Translations under genes and position numbers: made by a program
Assembly: GCF_900113065.1 (NCBI RefSeq)
Contig: NZ_FOOA01000017.1
Coordinates: 1 to 64,000 of the forward strand
DNA: 64,000 bases
Direction: 5' to 3'
Source: Aureimonas phyllosphaerae
GTDB lineage: Bacteria > Pseudomonadota > Alphaproteobacteria > Rhizobiales > Rhizobiaceae
In this document: positions 45,655-52,849 of the stretch, piece after piece
Layout: each line of letters starts with the position of its first letter
Position numbering within the stretch: the first letter of the stretch is position 1
The notes under the pieces: model-generated
The model's database searches: none
The model's input: the letters and a program-made list of their open reading frames with translations, nothing else
Told to the model about the DNA's origin: nothing

Positions 45655-46173
45655 GTGGCTGAAATTCAGGGGGTCACGTCAGACGCGACAAACGTCAACT
45701 TCCAGGTGCAGTCCGGCGAGATGGAGTCGGAGGGCTTCGAGATCCAGGCCACCGCCTCGATCGTCGATGGCCTCAGCCTGGTCGCCTCCTACACCTATCT
45801 CGATCTGACGTTCCTCGAGGGCGACAACGAGGGCAACCTCGTGACCGGCATTCCGCGCCACCAGTTCTCACTGTGGGGGAACTACGAGGCCGTGTCGGGT
45901 CCGCTCGACGGGCTCGGGTTCGGGCTCGGCGCCCGCTTCCTCGGCGCCACCGAGGGCAACGGCGCCAACACGCAGCCCGAGAACGGCGCGCGCATCCTGA
46001 TCGACGCGTCCGCCTCCTACGACTTCGGCGCGGCGGACCAGAGGCTCGAAGGGGTGCGTGCTCAGGTGAACGTCAACAACCTGTTCGACAAGCGCGATGC
46101 CCTCTGCAACAACGGCTGCTTCTATCGCGAACAGGGCCGTCAGGTGATAGGCTCGTTGCGCTACCGCTTCTGA
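45655..46173 (+). pseudogene. 3' fragment of a TonB-dependent siderophore receptor
   Basis: About 165 C-terminal residues of an outer-membrane TonB-dependent receptor (FhuA/FoxA-like). Beta-barrel strands include ESEGFEIQATASIVDGLSLVAS, GIPRHQFSLWGNYEA and VNVNNLFDKRDALCNNGCFY. It ends with the classic C-terminal aromatic signature GSLRYRF. The signal peptide, plug and most of the barrel (normally over 500 residues) are missing. The upstream DNA is unrelated, so the gene was cut by recombination; it cannot work as a receptor. Confidence 0.85.
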
Positions 46174-46238
46174 GCCCGAGGCGCGGATGGGAAGACTACC
46201 AGTTCTTCGCTGGGGCGCTGCCCCGCGAAGATGCCAAG

Positions 46239-46308
46239 AGGCAAGACCGCTGCTCGGGGCGGCGCGCCGACGGCTTCCGACAAGCCGTCGGCGCGCACCG
46301 TCTTGCCT
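46239..46308. repeat. Long two-tier hairpin
   Basis: Inner arms GCGCGCCGACGGCTT (46262-46276) and AAGCCGTCGGCGCGC (46282-46296) pair perfectly over 15 bp with loop CCGAC. Outer arms AGGCAAGAC (46239) and GTCTTGCCT (46300-46308) pair over 9 bp. There is no T-run on either side. It lies between the convergent receptor stub and XRE gene, so it could be a bidirectional terminator, or a REP/MITE-like element. Confidence 0.75.
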
Positions 46309-46457
46309 CCGCTCGAACGACCGAAGCCCGGAGGCCACCTCATACCGGATCGACGACGATCTCGTAGCCGAACGTTACTGGAACGGGATTTCGGCGAGCC
46401 ACCTAAGCCTCGATACGAACGCGGGAATGCCCGCCCCCCGTTCCTCGTCTGCAGAGT

Positions 46458-46772
46458 TCAATCGGGTTCGCCAAGTCTATCCTCGGCGAACCGTCGTGCA
46501 CGGGCGGACCTAGCCACGCCCGATCCACCGGCGGGTCCGACCATAAGCGTATCGTTGATGCGGACGAAGACCGCACCTCCCTCCTCAAGGGCTGCGCGAA
46601 TGGCCGCAATCTTGGAGCGCTTCGGATGCACCAGGCCATTTTCGAAGTCGTTCAACAGCTTGCGCCCACAGCCGGCAATGGAGCACAATTCGTTCTGAGA
46701 CAACCCGAGCAACGCTCTAGCGGCTCGACATAGGGGACCGTCCAGAAGCTCGGGTTGATCAACGTGCGACAT
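46458..46772 (-). CDS. XRE-family HTH transcriptional regulator
   Basis: A 104-residue DNA-binding protein with a single XRE/HTH_3 domain (residues about 15-72): CRAARALLGLSQNELCSIAG, then KLLNDFENGLVHP and AAIRAALEEGGAVFV. The C-terminal tail is basic. A -35 (TTGATT) and -10 (TATACC) lie upstream, with a palindrome exactly between them, so it is almost surely autorepressed. GAGG lies 8 bases before the ATG. Related sites occur upstream of the plus-strand AAA operon (47.4 kb), which it probably silences. Confidence 0.88.
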   Translation of the reverse strand: MSHVDQPELLDGPLCRAARALLGLSQNELCSIAGCGRKLLNDFENGLVHPKRSKIAAIRAALEEGGAVFVRINDTLMVGPAGGSGVARSARARRFAEDRLGEPD

Positions 46773-46795
46773 GCATATACCTCATCAGGAAATTC

Positions 46796-46823
46796 GGTAT
46801 ATGATACACCATGTATCAATCAA
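46796..46823 (-). promoter_or_regulatory. XRE gene promoter with embedded operator
   Basis: On the minus strand TTGATT (46823-46818) and TATACC (46801-46796) are spaced by 16 bases. The spacer is the perfect dyad formed by TGATACA (46802-46808) and TGTATCA (46812-46818). A second dyad, CATATACC/GGTATATG (46774-46781 and 46796-46803), covers the -10 box. This arrangement is typical of a repressor blocking its own promoter. Confidence 0.7.
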
Positions 46824-47040
46824 TGAAGCATGCTGAATTGGTTTTCCACCGTCAACTCCGTTTCCTACAGTCTCGAAGGTAGCAGCCCGGATCGCTGAGG
46901 CGTTTCGCGTCTCGCGATGGTCCCAACGTGGCAACCGGACGCACGGGTCTCGGTGCAGGCTTCGCAAGTGCAGGTGAGGAGCGGCCGATCCGAAATCGGG
47001 CCGCCATCATTCCTCCGCTCGTTCAGCCTGATCTATAAAA

Positions 47041-47053
47041 ATACACCATGATC
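47041..47053 (+). promoter_or_regulatory. XRE operator-like site 2
   Basis: ATACACCATGATC shares ATACACCATG with the dyad in the XRE promoter. It directly follows a TATAAA box (47034-47039), so it would lie at a plus-strand transcription start. It sits in the 645-base region 46773-47418, which contains no convincing gene. Confidence 0.5.
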
Positions 47054-47286
47054 CCCCTAGTTCATCACGTGGCGTCATTCGCCGTTCGACGTGTGTCGTC
47101 GGTACGGACATCCGCGTTGGATTTGAAAGTCATGCCTCCACAAGCGCACGATGCCGCAATTACGGACGTCGCGGGTCTTTCACGAATTACTCTCAGATGA
47201 TCCCATGCTCGGTGCATCGATCGTCCCTTGGTCGGCTAGGCTCGCCTCCATGTCGTCGCACGGCTCCTTAACCATGCAGAAAATAA

Positions 47287-47300
47287 TACACCGTGCATCA
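47287..47300 (+). promoter_or_regulatory. XRE operator-like site 3
   Basis: ATACACCGTGCATC differs from the XRE-promoter dyad (ATACACCATGTATC) at two positions and lies 119 bases before the first gene of the AAA operon. An AT-rich patch AAAATAAT precedes it. It is the best candidate for repression of this operon by the XRE protein. Confidence 0.55.
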
Positions 47301-47345
47301 TTTTTCGAGGCAACTTAGCCGAGGACTCGCTGTTCAAGGACCGTA

Positions 47346-47389
47346 AGAGCAAGCCAAGGGATGCTCGCGGCCGAGCATTCCCTGGCTCT
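47346..47389 (+). promoter_or_regulatory. Hairpin in the 5' leader of the AAA operon
   Basis: GGGATGCTCG (47359-47368) pairs with CGAGCATTCCC (47373-47383) around a CGGC loop with one bulge. The stem can extend through AGAGC (47346-47350) and GCTCT (47385-47389). It ends 29 bases before the first start codon. It may act in attenuation or mRNA stability. Confidence 0.45.
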
Positions 47390-47418
47390 CGCAACTCCAG
47401 CACCCGGAGAATCGAGTC

Positions 47419-47709
47419 ATGGACACCCTGTCCCTCGCCGACTTCCAGACCGATAGCCCGATCCACCCGGACGCCGACGTCGTGTCGGACGAATTTCCCT
47501 TTCGGGCCTTCAGTCGCGCGCAGCGCGACCTCCTCGAACTCATCCCGATTCCCGGTGCGGCCATAGCGCTCGACGAGGCGCTCCTCGTCGTGGGGAACGA
47601 TCATGCGCACCCGTACGGACAGATCATCGTCCTGATGAATCGCGGCGTCATCGACGCCGAATACGACGGCGACGTCATCGATCCCGAGATCATCCTGCGC
47701 AGGCTCTAG
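47419..47709 (+). CDS. Small acidic protein, first gene of AAA-protease operon (96 aa)
   Basis: A 96-residue acidic soluble protein with a Pro/Asp-rich N-terminus (DTLSLADFQTDSPIHPDADV), then a possible alpha-beta core (ALDEALLVVGNDHAHPYGQI). GGAG lies 9 bases before the ATG. No family recognised. Being the first gene of the operon and small and acidic, it could be an adaptor, substrate or regulator for the AAA proteins; that is inference from position. Confidence 0.65.
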   Translation: MDTLSLADFQTDSPIHPDADVVSDEFPFRAFSRAQRDLLELIPIPGAAIALDEALLVVGNDHAHPYGQIIVLMNRGVIDAEYDGDVIDPEIILRRL

Positions 47710-47779
47710 GCCTCGGTACCATCGACGTCCGGAAGACGCACGCGTCCTACCGCCAAACGGCGATCAACGGGAATTCACC

Positions 47780-48037
47780 ATGTCCAAGATCCGTATGCCG
47801 CCGAGCGCGACTCGCTCGGTCGGGGAGTCCTGCGCGCATTCCAGCGTGATCGAACTCGACCTCCCGGTCCTCGTCGGCGCGGCCGTCAGGGCCGGACTTC
47901 GAAACGATGCGGACCCGGCGCTCCTCGCCGGCATCGTCACCGCACTGCGACGTCATGCGGTCCGTGGGGATCCCGCGTGCGAACTGCTCGCACCCTGGCT
48001 CGAACGCCGGATCGCGAACCGGAGCGACGATCGATGA
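47780..48037 (+). CDS. Small protein, second gene of AAA-protease operon (85 aa)
   Basis: An 85-residue soluble protein. The central part is predicted helical (VIELDLPVLVGAAVRAGL; ALLAGIVTALRRHAVRG). It ends with an Arg-rich tail. Its stop overlaps the start of the AAA-like gene (ATGA), so the products are made together. The Shine-Dalgarno sequence is weak (GGGAA). No recognised domain; possibly a small subunit of the AAA complex. Confidence 0.65.
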   Translation: MSKIRMPPSATRSVGESCAHSSVIELDLPVLVGAAVRAGLRNDADPALLAGIVTALRRHAVRGDPACELLAPWLERRIANRSDDR

Positions 48038-49353
48038 TCCGTACCTTCTACACGTCGCCGGCACTTCCGGCGGTCGGCGATCCCGTCCTCGCGGCCCGGA
48101 TCCGGAAGCACCTCGTCCCGCCTCGCGACGACGAATATTCATCGGCGCCTCCGACGACGGACGTTCCCGATGGATTCGGCGCAGCGGGCGGTTGGGCGCG
48201 CCGGTTTCGCGAGGACATGCGAAACTACCTGGACGGCCGCTTGGCCTGGCGCGACGTCGAAGCCAGGATCGTCCTCGACGACGGGAACGGCGCTGGAGCG
48301 CTCGATCTGGTGGAGCGGGTCGCGGCGGGGTCGGGACTGCCGGTCCTGCGTTTCGGGCAACTGGATTTCCCGGATCCGGACCTTCCGTACTTGGACGGTA
48401 TGGCACGCCTGCGCACGAGACTGTCGATGGCGTTCCTGAGACAGCCGACGTTCATCGTCGTCGAGCTCCCGCGACACCGCGCCGACGAACGCGATCCGCA
48501 AAGCGGTAGCGGTTCGCCCTTCGCGGAGATCCTGTTCGAGGTTCTCGAGGCGACGAAGCCCCCGGCGGGCTTTCCCGTCGCGACGGTCGTGCCGTCGGCA
48601 TCGACGGTCCGTGCGGCGCTTCATCATCCGAGCCGACTGGGTCGGACCGTCATCGTGGGGTATCCGAGCGCACGCGACCTGGCTCGAGCGCTTTCGGACG
48701 AACTGGGTGTCCTGCCGGCCGAATTCGTCATGCGCTCGATCAGACACCTTCAGAACCGGGCCACCTTCGCCACGGTCGCACATATGGCGAGGGACATCCG
48801 GCGACGGGCTCGCGCGTTCGATAGACCGGTTCGGCCCGAGGACCTACTCCACGTCTCGCGCCGCGACGATCGCCCGGCCTCGGAGCGTCTGCGTATCGCG
48901 GCGAACGTCGCCGGGCGCCTGGTCCCGCTCCTGCTCGATGGTTCGATACCCGAGTTGGCGACGGTACTGGGCTCAATATCCCTGAGCAGGGAGGCCGGCG
49001 ATCCCGATGGGCACGATCCGGCGACCAGCGCCATCGTCGACCAAGGGGAACTGTTCCGTCTCTGGGCGGGACGTGCTGCGGAGGAACTCATGACGGGATC
49101 CAATTGGACGACGAGGACGGGAACTCGCTGCCGCTCCGAGATCGACGGCCGCGCCTTCCCGGACATCGAAAGGGACCAGGTGGAGGTGGAATCCGCCTAC
49201 GCCCACGCGGACGCGATCACTCTGATATCCGGACGGATCGCGGAGGTCGCGGAACTGACCGCGATGCTCCTGGAGCGGCTCTCGCTGGACCGAAACGAAC
49301 TCGACGACTTCGCCCGCAGGACCGGACTGATCCGAGACGCACCCGCGGATTGA
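48034..49353 (+). CDS. Degenerate AAA/M41-like paralogue (catalytically dead partner)
   Basis: A 439-residue soluble protein that aligns by eye along its length with the next gene product but lacks its catalytic residues. YLDGRLAWRDVEARIVLDDG (about 65-84) matches the region before Walker A, but the P-loop is DGNGAGAL. The Walker B position reads FIVVELPRH rather than hhhhDE. PSRLGRTVIVGYPSARDLAR (199-218) matches the Arg-finger segment GRLDR. In the C-terminal domain NVAGR (291-295) replaces HEASH, and AGRAAEELMTG keeps the FtsH-type segment. I infer a regulatory or scaffold subunit of a mixed AAA ring. It starts inside the previous stop and ends 13 bases before the active paralogue. Confidence 0.8.
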   Translation: MIRTFYTSPALPAVGDPVLAARIRKHLVPPRDDEYSSAPPTTDVPDGFGAAGGWARRFREDMRNYLDGRLAWRDVEARIVLDDGNGAGALDLVERVAAGSGLPVLRFGQLDFPDPDLPYLDGMARLRTRLSMAFLRQPTFIVVELPRHRADERDPQSGSGSPFAEILFEVLEATKPPAGFPVATVVPSASTVRAALHHPSRLGRTVIVGYPSARDLARALSDELGVLPAEFVMRSIRHLQNRATFATVAHMARDIRRRARAFDRPVRPEDLLHVSRRDDRPASERLRIAANVAGRLVPLLLDGSIPELATVLGSISLSREAGDPDGHDPATSAIVDQGELFRLWAGRAAEELMTGSNWTTRTGTRCRSEIDGRAFPDIERDQVEVESAYAHADAITLISGRIAEVAELTAMLLERLSLDRNELDDFARRTGLIRDAPAD

Positions 49354-49366
49354 GCATGCGGTCCTC

Positions 49367-51361
49367 ATGGAAACCAAACCATCTACCAGTTCGGTGCCGA
49401 CAGCGGAGTACGACATGATCGACTATCTGTCCGAGTTCCAGTTCGACGAAGTCCCTGCGAGGGACGGCGGCAGCGCGGTCGACCGCCTCCGTCCATGTGC
49501 GCGTCACGTCTTCGAGAGATTATCGGAGGCCTCGCAGGTAGCAAGGGCGCGTCTCGCGGGAGAGCAGACGGCCTTCGTCGTGCTCGTGGTCCACGACCCC
49601 ACTTGGTTGCCATCCGCTCGGGACGCCGTTGAATCGTTCCTTCGGAACCACGGAAAGGGCGACGGCCGGCATCACAGGAACATGATCCTGGCCGAGAGTA
49701 CGAACCGTGAGGACCTTCCGATCCGGTCCATCACGCGACACCTTCACGAATGCTCCGTCGCCCTCTGCACGGAGAAGCCGATCTCGGCCATTCCCCAGCC
49801 GATCCTGGCTATCGCGGACTTCCTCCACACCGTGAGCCCTATGGAGGCATGCGACATGACGACGGTCCTGCGTCGCCGCTTCCCGAGTTGGTACGGTGAG
49901 TGGCCCGAGGATCATGCACCGCGGTCGCTGGATCCCCATTGGATCGATCTCGTCGTCGAACGGTCGTCCGACGCAGAGGTGGCAATAGCGACGCTCACCG
50001 GCTCCGACGGGTTCGGATCATCGGAACGGAAGGCGATCGGACCGACGGCGCGGACGATCGTACCGTTCGAGAGCATCGTGGGCTACGGAGCGGCGAAGGA
50101 TTGGGGCCTGTGCGCCGCAAACGACATGGCGGCGTACGGGGCGGGCGACCTTCCATGGTCCGAGGTGCATGGGGGCGCACTGTTGACCGGCCCACCCGGA
50201 ACGGGAAAGTCCATGTTCGCCGAGTCCTTGGCCGCACATATCGGCTGCTACTTCAGGGCGACGTCCTTCGCCGAGTGGCAGGCGACGGGTACGGGGCACC
50301 TCGGCGACGTGACGAAGAAGATGAGGGCGATATTCCAGGAGGCCGCGGAGAACGTCCCTGCGATGGTCTTCATCGACGAGATCGACAGCCTGCCCAGACG
50401 CAGTTCGGGCCATTCCCACTCCGACTACTGGAACGCGGTCGTGAACTGCCTGCTCGAATTGCTCGACGGTGTCGGCCGCAAGGACGGGATCCTGATCGTC
50501 GCCGCCTGCAATTCGCCCGATGGGCTGGATCCAGCTCTCGTACGCTCCGGCCGCTTGGATCGCGTATTCCGGATCGGGTTGCCCGACGAGCATGCCCTTC
50601 GCGGCATCCTCGCGGCGCAGCTCGGTCCAACGGTCGCGCGCGAGGAGATCGAACCAATATCGACCTCGCTGGCGGGAACCGTCTCCGGGGCCGACGCCTC
50701 GCGGATGGCGCGCGAGGCGAGGAGCGTCGCCAGACGCGCCGGAAGATCGGTTACGTCCGCCGATCTCGCTGCCGTCGCGCTGCCGGCCGAGACGCGTCCC
50801 GCCCCCATCGTGTGGAGAGTAGCCGTCCATGAGGCCTCGCACGCTGTCGTCGCCATGGCGACCGGCCAGCTTCCGCTCTCCCTCTCGATCGTCGCGAGCG
50901 AGGACATGGGTGGCAAGGTGGTATTCCAGCCTCGTTGGGAAGCGAGGACGGTCGATGACTTCCGCCGTGTGCTGATACCGATCCTTGCGGGACGGGCCGG
51001 CGAGGCTCTCATCCTCGGAGAACCGTCCGCCGGAGCGGGAGGTGGCGGGGACTCCGATCTGGCCATAGCGACGCGCTATCTCGCTACCCTCGATGGATCG
51101 TCGGGCTTGGGCACCTCCCTCGCGACCACCGATGCGGCAGATGGACAGTTCGTCGAACTGCAGCTTCGACGGATCGACGCGGAGGCACGATTCCTTGTCC
51201 TGCGGCACCGCGAGAAGATCGTCGAGCTCGCTCGCGAGGCGATGACTCACCGCGTCTTGGGCAGCCGTGCCCTCAAGGCATTCGCCGAGCGTCATGCCTT
51301 CGAGGTCTCCACGACACCACCGTCCCCGAACAACCGAGACGAAGACGAGCTGAAGCTATGA
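49367..51361 (+). CDS. Soluble FtsH-like AAA+ zinc metalloprotease
   Basis: A 664-residue ATP-dependent protease. Residues 1-230 are an unrecognised N-domain without membrane helices, unlike FtsH. The AAA module has Walker A GPPGTGKS (275-282), Walker B MVFIDEIDSLP (about 333-343), sensor-1 Asn in AACNSPDGLDP, and Arg-finger RSGRLDRVF. The C-terminal M41-like domain has the zinc motif HEASH (488-492), AGRAGEALILGE, and GGDSDLAIATR supplying the third ligand Asp. It should unfold and degrade cytosolic substrates. Neighbours are a dead paralogue upstream and a DEDDh exonuclease downstream (4-base overlap). Such proteases are known in conflict systems; the target is unknown. Confidence 0.85.
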   Translation: METKPSTSSVPTAEYDMIDYLSEFQFDEVPARDGGSAVDRLRPCARHVFERLSEASQVARARLAGEQTAFVVLVVHDPTWLPSARDAVESFLRNHGKGDGRHHRNMILAESTNREDLPIRSITRHLHECSVALCTEKPISAIPQPILAIADFLHTVSPMEACDMTTVLRRRFPSWYGEWPEDHAPRSLDPHWIDLVVERSSDAEVAIATLTGSDGFGSSERKAIGPTARTIVPFESIVGYGAAKDWGLCAANDMAAYGAGDLPWSEVHGGALLTGPPGTGKSMFAESLAAHIGCYFRATSFAEWQATGTGHLGDVTKKMRAIFQEAAENVPAMVFIDEIDSLPRRSSGHSHSDYWNAVVNCLLELLDGVGRKDGILIVAACNSPDGLDPALVRSGRLDRVFRIGLPDEHALRGILAAQLGPTVAREEIEPISTSLAGTVSGADASRMAREARSVARRAGRSVTSADLAAVALPAETRPAPIVWRVAVHEASHAVVAMATGQLPLSLSIVASEDMGGKVVFQPRWEARTVDDFRRVLIPILAGRAGEALILGEPSAGAGGGGDSDLAIATRYLATLDGSSGLGTSLATTDAADGQFVELQLRRIDAEARFLVLRHREKIVELAREAMTHRVLGSRALKAFAERHAFEVSTTPPSPNNRDEDELKL

Positions 51362-52329
51362 ACGATCGCAAGCATGCGTCCTTCGACGCCGTACTTCCCT
51401 CTCGTCTCGCCGCATCCCAGGCCGGACGCCGTCTGCACGGCCCGCGCCTCGAGAACCAGGCTCGCGAGCTCGAGGCCACTGGCCTCTATCGCATCCTGCG
51501 ACGCCTACAGCCTCGCCCCGACCTCGGACCGGACGATCGCCCGACGGACGGCATTCGTAGGACCGCCATCGTCCTCGACACCGAGACGACCGGACTGGAC
51601 CCAGAAACGGACGAGATCGTCGAACTCGCGATGATCGCCGTCACCTACGACGACGACGGCATCCGCGACGTGGTTGAGAGGTTCGAAGGCCTGCAGGAGC
51701 CGACCATTCCCTTGTCGGATGAGGTGCGCCTCATCACAGGCCTCGATTCGGATCGGCTGGCAGGGCAGCGGATCGACGTGGCGGGCGCCGAGGCCTTCGC
51801 CGAGCGTGCGGACCTCGTGATCGCACACAACGCGGCCTTCGACCTCGGCTTCTGCCGCAGGCTCCTGCCGAATCTGGCCAAGCGCCGCTGGGCATGTTCG
51901 GTACGGGACATCGACTGGAAGTCGTTTGGTGCCGAGAGCTCGAAGCTGTCGTCGGTTCTCGCCCGCGTCGGGATGTTTCACGATGCGCATCGGGCGATGG
52001 CCGACTGCGATGCGCTCGTAGAGGCACTGGCTGCGGATCGCTGGTCGCGGTCCGAGCGAAAGCCGTTCCGCCAGCTGCTGAGGCAGGCGAGCGAGCAGAA
52101 GGTGCAGATCGTAGCCGTCGGACCGACCTTCGACTGGCGCGACCAGCTGAAGTCGCGCGGCTATAGATGGTGTCCCGGCTCTCCGGGAAGGACTAGAGGC
52201 TGGACGATCGTCCTGGCTCGGAATGACGCGGAGCGGGAACTGATATGGTTGAACTCCACCGTCTACGCTCGCGACGGCGCTCCCATCGTCACCGGCCTCG
52301 AACGGATGGACCGAGCCGATGAAGCATAG
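51358..52329 (+). CDS. DEDDh 3'-5' exonuclease (DnaQ-like)
   Basis: A 323-residue exonuclease with all three motifs: ExoI IVLDTETTGLDPETDEIVEL (Asp, Glu), ExoII IAHNAAFDLGFC (Asp), ExoIII AHRAMADCDALVEA (His, Asp). The N-terminal about 68 residues are unrecognised and basic. The C-terminal domain (KSRGYRWCPGSPGRTRGWTI; IWLNSTVYARDGAP) resembles a small tail found on stand-alone DnaQ-like nucleases. It overlaps the protease gene by 4 bases and is the last gene of the operon. It would digest single-stranded DNA or RNA ends; the substrate is not known. Confidence 0.9.
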   Translation: MNDRKHASFDAVLPSRLAASQAGRRLHGPRLENQARELEATGLYRILRRLQPRPDLGPDDRPTDGIRRTAIVLDTETTGLDPETDEIVELAMIAVTYDDDGIRDVVERFEGLQEPTIPLSDEVRLITGLDSDRLAGQRIDVAGAEAFAERADLVIAHNAAFDLGFCRRLLPNLAKRRWACSVRDIDWKSFGAESSKLSSVLARVGMFHDAHRAMADCDALVEALAADRWSRSERKPFRQLLRQASEQKVQIVAVGPTFDWRDQLKSRGYRWCPGSPGRTRGWTIVLARNDAERELIWLNSTVYARDGAPIVTGLERMDRADEA

Positions 52330-52553
52330 TTCGTCACGATGGTAAGGCGCGGCGGCACCTTCGACAGCCCGTTGCTGGATCGATTCGAAAAATTAAGGCA
52401 GCATTCGCTCGAGTAGACCAGATGCGCAGGCGCAAGTGATGACGCACCACTGGCTGACCGGTACATTCGTCGTCGTGTCGTTTCCGAGCGTAGCTCAGCT
52501 CCGTCGACACGCCGGACCTGGAACACTCCGGATTGGACGTCGCTACCGCCTTC
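52330..52553. other. Convergent intergenic region
   Basis: This 224-base region separates the plus-strand protease operon from the minus-strand GHKL operon. It should contain terminators for both, but I see no strong hairpin with a T-run. No gene is supported. Confidence 0.4.
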
Positions 52554-52849
52554 TCAACGCAGCTCCTTCTCGAGCACTGTCTTGACCTCTTCATAGTCTT
52601 CTATATCCAGATAATCGTTCAGAACCGCAAGAGTATACTCAAGAAACTCCCTGCGTATGGACATGCGAAATTGCTCGTACTCAGAAGTCTTCGGCTTTTC
52701 CAACAGGCTGACGCGTATCTGCGAGATTTCTTTCGCATGCGATTTCAGCCGAAGCTGCTCGGCAGATGGGGCGCCATTCGAAGCCTTTTCGATGTCCTTA
52801 TGCAGTTTATCTCCGTCGGTGAGGATTTTCCGCGCTTTATTCGCACTGA
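52554..52849 (-). other. Out-of-frame C-terminal coding segment of the first GHKL ATPase
   Basis: In the -1 frame relative to the 499-residue reading frame, 98 further residues are open and strongly protein-like (ILTDGDKLHKDIEKASNGA; FRMSIRREFLEYTLAVLNDY; EEVKTVLEKELR) up to TGA at 52554. It has no start codon of its own at the junction. It matches the position and character of the C-terminal end of the second GHKL protein. It is reached by slipping at A AAA AAT (52856-52850), giving a 563-residue product, or by restoring one base. Confidence 0.7.

Noticed and set aside
46231-46698. Plus-strand open frame of 155 codons over the hairpin and XRE gene
   Set aside because: Its first part encodes the hairpin and low-complexity Arg/Pro sequence, and the rest is antisense to the XRE gene, whose HTH is clear.
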